Assembly: GCA_035491935.1 (NCBI GenBank) | Contig: DATJJW010000201.1 | Coordinates: forward strand, 1 to 31,002 | Source: DATJJW01 sp035491935 | GTDB taxonomy: Bacteria > Pseudomonadota > Alphaproteobacteria > ATCC43930 > CGMCC-115725 | Direction of reading: 5' to 3' | DNA: 31,002 nucleotides | Shown here: piece by piece, positions 14,969-22,336 of the stretch | How the letters are laid out: each line of letters begins with the position of its first letter | Numbering within the stretch: position 1 is the first letter of the stretch | Made by a program: the position numbers and the translations under genes | The notes under the pieces: model-generated | Databases searched by the model: none | Seen by the model: the letters and a program-made list of their open reading frames with translations, nothing else | Told to the model about the DNA's origin: nothing

Positions 14969-15577
14969 CTAGCCGTATTTCCGGCAGAACGCCTCGACGC
15001 TGAGAGTGCGGAAATCGGATAGGGCTTCGCCCAGTTGCTCGTGGCTCCAATCCCACCAGGCGATCGCTTTCAGCGCCTGTTGTATCTCCCGCGGGAAGCG
15101 CTCGCGGAGCGGCCGGGCCGGAACGCCGGCGACCACGGCGTAATCCGGCACCGATTTCGTGACCACGGCTCCGGCACCGATGACGGCACCGGTGCCGATG
15201 GTAAGCCCGCCCATGATACTGACGCCGTGGCCGATCCAGGTATCGTGGCCGATGACGAGCCTGGCGTCGCGCCGGGCCTGGAAGAAATCGGCGTCGTCCG
15301 AACCCAGCCCATACATGGCACTGCGGTACTGGAAGTGATGCAGGCTTGGCCGGTCCATGGGATGCTGGCCGGGATTGAGTCTGACGGCGGCCGCGATGTT
15401 GGCGAACTTGCCGATCTCGGCATAAATCACCTGCCCATCGGGACCGATATAGCTGTAGTCGCCGAAGCGGCTCTCGGTCACCGTCGTACGCTCGCCGACC
15501 TCGCAATAGCGCCCGAAGCTCGAAGCCTCTACCAACGCACTCGGGTGAATCAAAGGCTTGATGCCGAGAGATTTCAT
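14969..15577 (-). CDS. Hexapeptide-repeat (DapH/GlmU-like) acetyltransferase of phosphonate metabolism
   Basis: A 202-residue left-handed beta-helix transferase. Hexapeptide repeats run through IGPDGQVIYAEIGKFANIAA and VIGHDTWIGHGVSIMGGLTI, followed by GAVIGAGAVVTKSVPDYAVV and the VVAGVPARPL end of the xenobiotic acetyltransferase group. Proteins of this type occur in phn clusters as phosphonate-metabolism transferases; an acyl-CoA dependent acetylation of an amino-phosphonate is plausible but not shown. ATG 15577 has GGGAGGG eight bases upstream, clearly better than a start eight codons earlier. It is convergent with phnF (26 bases between stops) and divergent from phnN. Confidence 0.87.
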   Translation of the reverse strand: MKSLGIKPLIHPSALVEASSFGRYCEVGERTTVTESRFGDYSYIGPDGQVIYAEIGKFANIAAAVRLNPGQHPMDRPSLHHFQYRSAMYGLGSDDADFFQARRDARLVIGHDTWIGHGVSIMGGLTIGTGAVIGAGAVVTKSVPDYAVVAGVPARPLRERFPREIQQALKAIAWWDWSHEQLGEALSDFRTLSVEAFCRKYG

Positions 15578-15647
15578 ACGAGTAGCCCTCCCAAACAGCA
15601 TGGGCGGGATTTAAGCCTTACTTCCGTCGGAAGGTCAATTATTCTTA

Positions 15648-15681
15648 CTGAAACAATACTGAAACAACTGCACATTATACT
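15648..15681 (+). promoter_or_regulatory. Pho-box-like promoter of phnN
   Basis: Two identical CTGAAAC heptamers at 15648-15654 and 15659-15665 repeat with the 11-base period of a PhoB site. Ten bases after the second repeat comes TATACT (15676-15681), a good -10 element with no clear -35. That spacing is the classical PhoB-dependent promoter layout. The phnN start follows 23 or 41 bases later. The surrounding region, about 15620-15740, is clearly AT-rich compared with the rest of the window. Confidence 0.55.
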
Positions 15682-15704
15682 TTACTAATATTATACATGA
15701 TCAA

Positions 15705-16283
15705 ATGTTGTCTAATATACAAATGAAACAGTCGTCGAATACCGGGGCCAGGCTGGTCTATATCGCGGGTCCATCGGGCGCCGGCAAGGACACGCTGCTG
15801 AATTTCGTCCGCGAGGCATTGGCCGGATACCCGATCCTGTTCGCGCATCGCTACATCACGCGCAAGGGTGGCGAGGGCAACGAGGCACATGTTCCGCTGA
15901 CCCCGACCGAGTTCCAGGCGCGGCTGGACAGGGGACTATTCGCGCTCCACTGGCAGAGCCATGGGTTGCGCTACGGCATCGGTATCGAGATCGACCAATG
16001 GTTGCAGGCCGGCTGCAGCGTGGTGATCAATGGCTCCCGTGGCGCTTTCGAGGCGGCGTTGACGCGCTATCCTCGGCTGACGCCGATCCTGATAACCGCG
16101 GCACCCGAGACCTTGCGGCGCCGCTTGCTGGCGCGGGGCCGCGAGGATACAGGCGATATCGATGGCAGGCTCACGCGCGACGTCGCCTTCGACCATCCAC
16201 GGCTGACCGCGATCAACAATGACGGATCGATCGTCGAGGCCGGCGAGGCGTTGCTGCACGCTTTGCAGGAAGGACTGGCTTGA
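15705..16283 (+). CDS. phnN: PhnN, ribose 1,5-bisphosphate phosphokinase
   Basis: A 192-residue (or 186) kinase similar to guanylate kinase that converts ribose 1,5-bisphosphate to PRPP, the last step of C-P lyase phosphonate use. The P-loop GPSGAGKD (residues 22-29) is followed by FAHRYITRKGGEGNEAHVPLT and VVINGSRGAF, typical of PhnN. Two in-frame starts exist, ATG 15705 and ATG 15723; neither has a clear ribosome site. The later one is favoured by the 15-base palindrome ending right before it, the earlier one by a slightly longer leader peptide; homology begins only at LVYIAGPSG. It is transcribed alone, away from the acetyltransferase, and convergent with the TPP enzyme. Confidence 0.93.
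   Translation: MLSNIQMKQSSNTGARLVYIAGPSGAGKDTLLNFVREALAGYPILFAHRYITRKGGEGNEAHVPLTPTEFQARLDRGLFALHWQSHGLRYGIGIEIDQWLQAGCSVVINGSRGAFEAALTRYPRLTPILITAAPETLRRRLLARGREDTGDIDGRLTRDVAFDHPRLTAINNDGSIVEAGEALLHALQEGLA
15708..15722. promoter_or_regulatory. Candidate second PhnF operator at the phnN start
   Basis: TTGTCTAATATACAA is a 15-base palindrome centred on one A, with six of seven base pairs matching. It shares TTGTCTA with the site near phnG. It lies downstream of the phnN -10 element and ends directly before ATG 15723. The geometry differs from the phnG site by having a central base, so a common regulator is plausible but unproven. Confidence 0.4.
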
Positions 16284-16301
16284 GGAGCTCCAGGCTCCTC
16301 A
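16281..16301. terminator. Hairpin between convergent phnN and TPP-enzyme genes, containing both stop codons
   Basis: TGAGGAGC (16281-16288) and GCTCCTCA (16294-16301) form a perfect 8-base stem with a 5-base loop. The first three bases are the phnN TGA stop and the last three are the complement of the TPP-enzyme TGA stop. No T run follows on either strand, so it is not a classic intrinsic terminator, but it could protect or end both transcripts. Confidence 0.55.
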
Positions 16302-18146
16302 GTCCCGCCGCCCCGCCGTGTGTCCACGCTCGTTGCCACCGGGTGATCCGACATCGATGCGGGCGTCGATGACATAGGGGCGGCCGGCACGCACCACGGC
16401 CTCGCCGCGCAGCAGGGCTGCCGCCAATTCGCCCGAGGTCTCGACCGGGCCTTCGCCCTCGATGCCCTGGGAGCGGGCCATGCCGACCAGATCGACCGGC
16501 GGGTCGTTCATCTGCTGGCCGACGAATTTGTTCTCGACCGGCCGGCCGCGGATCACCGCCATGCGCTCCTGATGCGCCACGTCGTTGTAATAGACCCGGT
16601 TGTTGGCGATGACGATCAGCACCGGAATCTGCAGATGGGCTGCGGTCCAGAGCGCGTTGACGCCCATGGTGTAGTCGCCGTCGCCCATGACCGCGACCGG
16701 CAGCCGGCCGGAATCCTTCAGTGCGAGCGCGGTGCCGATGGCGTGAGAGGGGCCGGCACCCAGGCCGCCGCCGCCATCGGTGCCGAAATAGTCGAGCGGG
16801 TGGGTAAAGTTCACCGTCTCCGCCGGCCAACCCAGCGAATATCCGGCCATGCCCACTTGCCGCGTGCTGGTGAAATCGCGCATGACCAGCGCCATGTCCA
16901 TCAGCGTCATCATGCCCTCCGCCTTCGGCTTGGGCAGGTTGGTGGCGACACGCGACGCGAATTTCGGCTGGGCCTTGGCGTCGGTGCCGCGCAAGTTGCG
17001 GATGGCGGCCAGCAGCGGCGGCACCAGATGGTCGGCCGTCGAAAGGATCTTCAAATCCACCGGCGGCAGGCCGAAATAGTCCATGCTCCAGCCATTGTGC
17101 AGATAGTCGTCGACCGAGCAGTGGATAACCTTGGCGGCGACCTCCGCATCCTTGCCCAGCGTCTGGATGAAATGACCCTTGAGGTCGACCCAATCGAGCG
17201 AAAGGATGACATCGGCCTCGGCGGTCATCTGGCTCGACGCCTTGGATGGGCGGAAGCGCGGCTCGACGGGATGCAGTGGATGTTCGGTCGGGAATGTCGC
17301 CGGGTTCTTCATGTCGGTAAGCACGGCCGCGCCCAGCGCTTCGGCCAATTCGATGCGTGCCTGCCAATCCTTCTCGTTACGTGAGACGCGGCCCATCAGG
17401 ATCAGCGGCTTCTTCGCATTCACCAGCAGGCGCGCGGCTTCCTCGACGGCATCCGCCGAAGGGGCCGGCGGAACGCCCGGCTTGAAGCGGGCGGCATCCG
17501 GAAAGCGTGGAGGGTTGGTGAGCTTCGATTCCTGTAGGCCGACATCGAGGCAGACATAGGTCGGTCCCTGCGGCTGGGTCGAGGCGATCTGCCAGGCACG
17601 CGCCATCGCCTCGACCGCCGCATTGGCCGAGCGCGGTTCGTCGTCCCATTTCGTGTAGTGGCGGATCAGGGCGCCCTGGTCCTTGGCGGTGTGGATCCAG
17701 TCGATCCAGGGCCGGCGCTCCTCGGCATCGCCTGGGCCGGTGGCACCCAGGATCAGGATCGGCGCGCGGCCGCACCAGGCGTTGAAGATCGCCATGGTTG
17801 CGTGCATCAGCCCGACATTGGAATGCAGCGCCACGGCCATCGGCCGTTCCGTCACCTTGGCATAGCCCTGCGCGATGCCGACCGCGTGTTCCTCATGCAG
17901 GCAGACCAGCATCTGCGGATCGCGATTGCCGAGATAGTTGACCATGCTGTCATGCAGGCCGCGATAGCTGGCGCCCGGCGTCAGCGCGATGTAGCGCACA
18001 TCCAATCGGCGCAGCATTTCGGCCATGGCATCGGACGCCCAGGCCAACTCGGCATTGCCATGGGTGATCAAGCTGTCCTTGCCCGGAAAGCTGGGGCCCG
18101 GAAAGCTAGGGCCCGGAAAGCTTCTCTGCTCGCGCGGATCGTCCAT
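16299..18146 (-). CDS. TPP-requiring enzyme (acetolactate synthase/decarboxylase family)
   Basis: A 615-residue thiamine-diphosphate enzyme with all three family domains. The pyrimidine-binding domain has CLHEEHAVGIAQGYAK with the activating Glu85. The central domain contains KPLILMGRVSRNEKDW. The C-terminal pyrophosphate-binding domain has GDGDYTMGVNALW starting at residue 488 and the closing NN at 515-516. Such enzymes decarboxylate or condense 2-oxo acids. ATG 18146 has AGGAGG seven bases upstream. The first 23 residues include a five-residue repeat FPGPS encoded by a 15-base tandem repeat, unusual for the family. It is the last gene of an operon with an MFS transporter and an LLM monooxygenase. 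It is related to, but clearly different from, the TPP enzyme at the left edge. Substrate unknown. Confidence 0.9.
   Translation of the reverse strand: MDDPREQRSFPGPSFPGPSFPGKDSLITHGNAELAWASDAMAEMLRRLDVRYIALTPGASYRGLHDSMVNYLGNRDPQMLVCLHEEHAVGIAQGYAKVTERPMAVALHSNVGLMHATMAIFNAWCGRAPILILGATGPGDAEERRPWIDWIHTAKDQGALIRHYTKWDDEPRSANAAVEAMARAWQIASTQPQGPTYVCLDVGLQESKLTNPPRFPDAARFKPGVPPAPSADAVEEAARLLVNAKKPLILMGRVSRNEKDWQARIELAEALGAAVLTDMKNPATFPTEHPLHPVEPRFRPSKASSQMTAEADVILSLDWVDLKGHFIQTLGKDAEVAAKVIHCSVDDYLHNGWSMDYFGLPPVDLKILSTADHLVPPLLAAIRNLRGTDAKAQPKFASRVATNLPKPKAEGMMTLMDMALVMRDFTSTRQVGMAGYSLGWPAETVNFTHPLDYFGTDGGGGLGAGPSHAIGTALALKDSGRLPVAVMGDGDYTMGVNALWTAAHLQIPVLIVIANNRVYYNDVAHQERMAVIRGRPVENKFVGQQMNDPPVDLVGMARSQGIEGEGPVETSGELAAALLRGEAVVRAGRPYVIDARIDVGSPGGNERGHTAGRRD
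18081..18125. repeat. 15-base tandem repeat inside the TPP-enzyme gene
   Basis: Three adjacent 15-base units begin at 18081, 18096 and 18111, each starting GCCCGGAAAGCT; the third diverges in its last bases. The period is a multiple of three, so copy-number change would add or remove FPGPS units in the protein's N-terminal tail without a frameshift. Confidence 0.85.
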
Positions 18147-18237
18147 GGGGTGTCCTCCTGTCGGGATGCAGGGCTGTTCGCGCCCGGCCGCTTTCGTGTT
18201 TGGGGTAGGGTATCTGTGGTTTGCGATCGATCCGGTG

Positions 18238-19359
18238 TCAGCCTCGCGGCTGGCGCAGCCCCTTGCGTTCGAGGCGCGGCAGTACCTCGTCGACGAAGAA
18301 GGGCAGCTCTCTTCCGTAATTGACGAAGGAGATGCCGATGCCGCTCAAGCCCGCCTGGGCGAGGTCGGCCAGCGCATCGGCCACCATGTCGGGATCACCG
18401 ACGATCGGCACGCCGCCCATACCGTTGGCGTAGGCCTCGCGGCGCATCTCGTAGGTCTCGCGACCGACCGTCTCGGGCGAGATGTCCTTGAGCGCCAGGA
18501 TGTTGTCGACCGCCTCCCAATCGGCCTTCTCGACCGCGGCGTAGTGGTAGTAGTCCTCGGCTTCCTTGCGGGTCGGCCGACATGTCACGACGCCGACGGT
18601 GTAGACGCCGACCTCGTGGCCATAGCTCCTGGCCTCGGCCTTGATCTCGCGCACCTTCTCCGCCGCCTGGACCAGGTCCCGTCGCGAGGCAGTGGTGAAG
18701 AAGGCGTCGCAATTCTTGAGTGCGAAGGCCCGGCCATTGGCCGACGCCCCGGCATTCATGATCAGGGGATGCGTGCCGCCGACCGGCTTCGGGTTCATGC
18801 GCACGCCCTGGAGATCGAAGAACTCGCCCTTATGGTCCCAGTTGCCGGGCTCGTCCCAGGCGCGCTTAACGATATGGATCCATTCATGGGCATAGTCGTA
18901 ACGCCGGTCGTGGTCGCGTTGCTCGACACCGAACATGTCGAACTCACCCTCGTTCCAGCCGCAGACGACATTGAGGCCGAAACGGCCGCCGCCGATCTGG
19001 TCCGCGGTCACGAACAGCTTGGCGGCGATCAGCGGGTTGAACAGTGGCGCATGTACCGTGCCGAAGATGGTGATGCGCTTGGTCGCTGCCAGGAGGCCGC
19101 TGGCCCAGGTCATGGTCTCCAGCGTGGCGCCCTGGTAGTCGACCTCGCCGCCGTAACCCTTCCAGCGGCCGATCGGCAGCATGAAGTCGATGCCGGCCGC
19201 ATCCGCCGCCTGGGCGAGCGCCAGGCAGTCGGACCAGGATCCGGACCAACGCTCCTCGACCAGGGTCACCGCCCGGCCGGAGGAGCAATTGGCGCCGAAA
19301 AGACCGATCTTGAGCGCGTTGCCATTGTGCATGGCGACGCGGGACGCATGGCTCGGCAT
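18238..19359 (-). CDS. LLM class (luciferase-like) flavin-dependent monooxygenase, RutA/SfnG-like
   Basis: A 373-residue member of the luciferase-like flavin monooxygenases, which use FMNH2 and oxygen to attack C-S, C-N or other bonds. The pattern RWKGYGGEVDYQGATLE, then GGRFGLNVVCGWNEGEFDMFG and RRYDYAHEWIHIVKRAWD, places it nearest the RutA and dimethylsulfone monooxygenase type. A separate flavin reductase is expected, but none lies in the operon. ATG 19359 has AGGGAAG upstream at suitable spacing; a GTG two codons earlier would lie too close to it. The MFS transporter ends 15 bases upstream and the TPP enzyme begins 91 bases downstream, all on the same strand. The substrate is probably the compound imported by the transporter (inference). 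Confidence 0.88.
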   Translation of the reverse strand: MPSHASRVAMHNGNALKIGLFGANCSSGRAVTLVEERWSGSWSDCLALAQAADAAGIDFMLPIGRWKGYGGEVDYQGATLETMTWASGLLAATKRITIFGTVHAPLFNPLIAAKLFVTADQIGGGRFGLNVVCGWNEGEFDMFGVEQRDHDRRYDYAHEWIHIVKRAWDEPGNWDHKGEFFDLQGVRMNPKPVGGTHPLIMNAGASANGRAFALKNCDAFFTTASRRDLVQAAEKVREIKAEARSYGHEVGVYTVGVVTCRPTRKEAEDYYHYAAVEKADWEAVDNILALKDISPETVGRETYEMRREAYANGMGGVPIVGDPDMVADALADLAQAGLSGIGISFVNYGRELPFFVDEVLPRLERKGLRQPRG

Positions 19360-19374
19360 GAACACTTCCCTACT

Positions 19375-20682
19375 TTACTTGACGATCTCGCTGAGCGGCC
19401 TGACCCGCAGGAACAGGATGGTGGTGAGCGAGCAGACGACCATGACCGACACCGCCAGTTCGAGCGGTGCGACGAAGGCGCCCGTGGATTCCGCGATAAC
19501 GCCGCTGAGGAACGGCGAGATGGTCGCACCCAGGATGCCGAAGAAGTTCATCAGCGCCGACAGCGTACCGCCCTGATGCGGCGTCATGTCGGTGCACATG
19601 GTCCAGAACGGATAGACGTAGAAGGCAAGGCCGGCATTGGCGATACTGATCATGTAGATCACGACCGTGTTCGAGTTCGTGTTCGCCGCGATCAGCGTGC
19701 AGACGACATACATCAGCGCACCCAGGCCGATCATGGATTTGCGGTGGAACGCCCCCTTGCGCCATCCCATCTTGGCGAACCAGTCCATCGCGAAACCACC
19801 GATATTGGCGGCGACGAAGGCCACGACGAAGGGAAAGGCCGACAGGAAGCTCGCATTGGAAACGGACATGTGCCGGTAGTGCGAGAGGTATTGCGGCAGC
19901 CAGGCGAGAAAGATGTATTGGCAATAGGGCAGGGCGAAATATCCCGCGAACAGCGGCCAGAGCCCGCGCGACAGCAGCAGCTTGGAATAGGGCACGACCG
20001 GCTGGCGCTGGCGTTCCAGCGCTTCCGGCGTCTGGGCTTCGGCCTGGCTGGGCACCGGATCGTCGTAGCGGCGGACATAGAGCCACCAGATCGCGGCCAT
20101 CAGCAGGCCGGCGCCGCCAAAGCAGATGAAGATCGCGGCGGGCGCAGAAAAGGCGGAAAGCAAGGCTCCCGAGATGAAGACGCCAACGGCCGGGCCCATA
20201 TGCGCGCCCGATTGCATGAAGGCGCTGTAGCGGCCGCGCTGGGTATCCGCCGGCACCGCCCGAGAGATCGCCGAGACGATCGAAGGGATATAGGCCGTCT
20301 CGGATGCGCCCAGCAGCACGCGGAACAGAGAGGTCAGCCATAGCACGGTCGGTGCCAAGGGGGTCAACAGCACCCAGAAGGAGGAGCCGGCCAGGCTGAG
20401 CGTCAGGCCGCGCCGGGGGCCGAGCTTGTCGGCCAGCAACCCGCCGAAGGGCTGGAGCAGCAGGTAGCCCAGCGAGAAGGCACTCAGCATGAAGCCGATG
20501 CGCGAAGGCGCCCAGCCATATTGCTTGGCCCACGAGGCCGCCGCGACGCTGAAATTCGATCGATCTGCCCACATCAGCACGTTGCCGATGAAGAACACGG
20601 TGACGCAGACCGGCCAACTCACGGCGCGCGAGGTCCTGCGTTCGGTTCCGAGATCGACCTTGCGAGCCGTATTGTCGCTCAT
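19375..20682 (-). CDS. MFS transporter, anion:cation symporter (ACS) type
   Basis: A 435-residue major facilitator with about twelve hydrophobic segments. Landmarks are WADRSNFSVAAASWAKQYGW after the first helix, GGLLADKLGPRRGL (the inter-helix 2/3 motif), and a charged central loop around residues 205-230. The pattern resembles the ACS family, which imports organic acids such as hexuronates, tartrate, phthalate and hydroxyphenylacetate with protons or sodium. ATG 20682 has GGAGAGGG just upstream. It is the first gene of the operon with the LLM monooxygenase and TPP enzyme and diverges from a marR gene, so it should supply the operon's substrate, likely an organic anion. Confidence 0.9.
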   Translation of the reverse strand: MSDNTARKVDLGTERRTSRAVSWPVCVTVFFIGNVLMWADRSNFSVAAASWAKQYGWAPSRIGFMLSAFSLGYLLLQPFGGLLADKLGPRRGLTLSLAGSSFWVLLTPLAPTVLWLTSLFRVLLGASETAYIPSIVSAISRAVPADTQRGRYSAFMQSGAHMGPAVGVFISGALLSAFSAPAAIFICFGGAGLLMAAIWWLYVRRYDDPVPSQAEAQTPEALERQRQPVVPYSKLLLSRGLWPLFAGYFALPYCQYIFLAWLPQYLSHYRHMSVSNASFLSAFPFVVAFVAANIGGFAMDWFAKMGWRKGAFHRKSMIGLGALMYVVCTLIAANTNSNTVVIYMISIANAGLAFYVYPFWTMCTDMTPHQGGTLSALMNFFGILGATISPFLSGVIAESTGAFVAPLELAVSVMVVCSLTTILFLRVRPLSEIVK

Positions 20683-20727
20683 GATCCCTCTCCCTGTTTT
20701 GGCCCTTGTTTTATTGGATGGGCCGTT

Positions 20728-20908
20728 CTGTTCACGTGCCGGAACAGTTGCTGGTGCCGGTAACCGGCATGGGAGTCAGTTTGGTAAGATATCAGACCAA
20801 ATCAACAAAAAATTCGCCGGATATGAGAATTCTCAAAGGGGCTCAGTTTTGGAAAACTGGTTTTCGCCCTACCTCGGTGTGAAGCCGCAGTCGAATTGGG
20901 TATATACC
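20728..20908. promoter_or_regulatory. Control region between the MFS operon and marR, with a cluster of inverted repeats
   Basis: The 231-base gap 20683-20913 holds six inverted repeats. They are CTGTTC-N8-GAACAG (20728-20747), TGCCGGT-A-ACCGGCA (20755-20769), TTTGGT-N10-ACCAAA (20780-20801) with GATATC at its centre, TGAGAATTCTCA (20824-20835), CAGTTTT-GG-AAAACTG (20844-20859), and GGTATATACC (20899-20908) right before the marR start. Divergent promoters and operators for MarR and perhaps another regulator are expected here. Individual functions are inferred. Confidence 0.6.
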
Positions 20909-20913
20909 GCCTT

Positions 20914-21363
20914 ATGTCCTTGCCCGAGAATATCGGCGAGTTTTGCCTCGCCCGCCGCACCCGGCTCGCCGCCAATGCGTTGACGCGCGCCTACAACGCC
21001 TATCTCAAGCCGGTGGATATCAAGATCACCCAGTTCTTCCTGCTGGCGATCATCCATCAGGAAGGGGCGATGTCGGCCCTGGCCTTGGCGGAGCGTTGCG
21101 ACGTGGAACATTCGGCCTTGCTCAGGAACGTCAAGATCCTGGAGCGGCGCGGCTTGCTGTCGTCCGATGGCGGCAGGGGCCGTAACGGGCGTCGTACCTG
21201 CCTGACCACCAAAGGGTTGGCGTTGCTGGAGCAGGCTGCGCCCCTGTGGCAACGCGCGCAGGCTGATTTCTCTGCGGCGTTGGGAGGCCGGACCGAAGAG
21301 CTACGCCGGACCTTGGCCGGGGTGGAAAAAGCCGCGCACGACATGACCCAGCCCGAGGGCTGA
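20914..21363 (+). CDS. MarR-family transcriptional regulator
   Basis: A 149-residue winged-helix regulator. The body matches MarR proteins: NALTRAYNAYLKPVDIKITQFFLLAIIHQEGAMS, then ALAERCDVEHSALLRNVKILERRGLL (helix-turn-helix) and a wing GRNGRRTCLTTKGLALLEQ, ending in a dimerisation helix. MarR proteins are dimers that usually repress nearby genes until an aromatic or similar ligand binds. I chose ATG 20914 (MSLPENIGEF); a TTG six codons upstream would run through the palindrome GGTATATACC. No strong ribosome site is visible, so translation may be weak. It diverges from the MFS operon and is followed by the hydrolase and reductase genes. Confidence 0.88.
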   Translation: MSLPENIGEFCLARRTRLAANALTRAYNAYLKPVDIKITQFFLLAIIHQEGAMSALALAERCDVEHSALLRNVKILERRGLLSSDGGRGRNGRRTCLTTKGLALLEQAAPLWQRAQADFSAALGGRTEELRRTLAGVEKAAHDMTQPEG

Positions 21364-21409
21364 CACGGCCCTGAGACAGCGGCCCAAGGATGGGTCACAC
21401 CCTTAATAT

Positions 21410-21420
21410 GGCATATACCG
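21410..21420. promoter_or_regulatory. Candidate MarR operator before the hydrolase gene
   Basis: GGCATATACCG repeats, with one change, the GGTATATACCG at 20899-20909 before marR. It lies some 20 bases upstream of the alpha/beta hydrolase start, in an AT-rich patch that also contains the ribosome site AAGGAGGAG. The shared motif suggests that one protein, most simply the MarR regulator, binds both. Confidence 0.5.
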
Positions 21421-21439
21421 TATTTATAAGGAGGAGACG

Positions 21440-22336
21440 ATGACCAGTTCAGCATCCGACGTCGAAGGCCATATCATTCACGGCATGGCCGATATCGAGC
21501 CAGGCCTGCGGCTGCATTACGTGACGGCGGGCGAAGGCGCCAGGACCGTGGTGCTGTTGCATGGTTTCCCGCAGACCTGGTGGGAATGGCATCGTCTGAT
21601 CCCGACGCTGGTCGAGGCAGGATATCGCGTCGTGGCGCCGGACTATCGCGGAGCCGGACATTCCTCGCGGCCGTTGATGGGTTATGACAAGCGGCGCATG
21701 GCAACGGATGTCCACCATCTGCTGCACCGGCACCTGCGGTTGAAGGCGCCAGCCATTCTGATCGGCCACGATATCGGCCTGATGGTAGCCTATGCCTATG
21801 CCCAGGCTTATCGCACTGCGGCGTCGCATCTCGTGGTCATGGATGCGCCCTTGCCCGGAACGGCGGTTTTCGACAGGCTGCGCGCCGATCCGCGGGTATG
21901 GCAATTCGCCTTTCATGCCGCGCGCGACGTGCCGGAGATGCTGGTAGCTGGCCGCGAGCGGCCTTATCTGCGTGCTTTCTTCGATGCCCGGATGGGCAAC
22001 CCCGCTGGTGTCGCCACGGAAGATTTCGAGACCTACGTCTCGGCCTATGCCGCCCCCGGCGCCATGCGCGCGGGGTTCGAGCTCTATCGCGCCTTCGATC
22101 AGGACGTCGCCGACAATCGCGAGGCGCTTGCCCGCCAGGGCAAGATCACGATCCCCGTCTTGGCGCTGGGCGGCGAGGTCAGCACGACCGGGCCGCTGAT
22201 GGCGGAGATGATGCGCGAGGTGGCCGAGAACGTGACGGCTGAGCGCGTTCCCGGCACCGGCCATTGGCTGGCCGAGGAGAACCCCCACGCCGTCGCCACG
22301 GCGATCCGGCATTTCATCGAGGAGTCCAAGCCATGA
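21440..22336 (+). CDS. Alpha/beta hydrolase, epoxide hydrolase/dehalogenase-like (Asp nucleophile)
   Basis: A 298-residue alpha/beta-hydrolase. HGFPQTWWEW (41-50) provides the oxyanion hole. The nucleophile elbow is GHDIG with Asp111, as in epoxide hydrolases and haloalkane or fluoroacetate dehalogenases, not the Ser of esterases. The catalytic His is His275 in PGTGHWLAEENP. It should open an epoxide or displace a halide through an Asp ester intermediate. No signal peptide, so cytoplasmic. ATG 21440 has a strong AAGGAGGAG ribosome site, and the next gene overlaps its stop by four bases. It is likely controlled by the adjacent MarR regulator through the upstream motif. Substrate unknown. Confidence 0.9.
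   Translation: MTSSASDVEGHIIHGMADIEPGLRLHYVTAGEGARTVVLLHGFPQTWWEWHRLIPTLVEAGYRVVAPDYRGAGHSSRPLMGYDKRRMATDVHHLLHRHLRLKAPAILIGHDIGLMVAYAYAQAYRTAASHLVVMDAPLPGTAVFDRLRADPRVWQFAFHAARDVPEMLVAGRERPYLRAFFDARMGNPAGVATEDFETYVSAYAAPGAMRAGFELYRAFDQDVADNREALARQGKITIPVLALGGEVSTTGPLMAEMMREVAENVTAERVPGTGHWLAEENPHAVATAIRHFIEESKP

Noticed and set aside
14121..15506. Minus-strand open frame of 461 codons over phnF and the acetyltransferase
   Set aside because: It runs antisense to phnF and in another frame of the acetyltransferase; both real genes have domain motifs and good starts.
15600..15740. AT-rich island near phnN as a sign of horizontal transfer or an attachment site
   Set aside because: The low GC is confined to the promoter region; flanking genes have normal composition, and no integrase, tRNA fragment or terminal repeat is present.
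18025..20343. Plus-strand open frame of 772 codons across the MFS and LLM genes
   Set aside because: It is antisense to two clearly recognisable genes, its product is rich in Asp, His, Gln and Arg as expected from reversed GC-rich codons, and it resembles no family.
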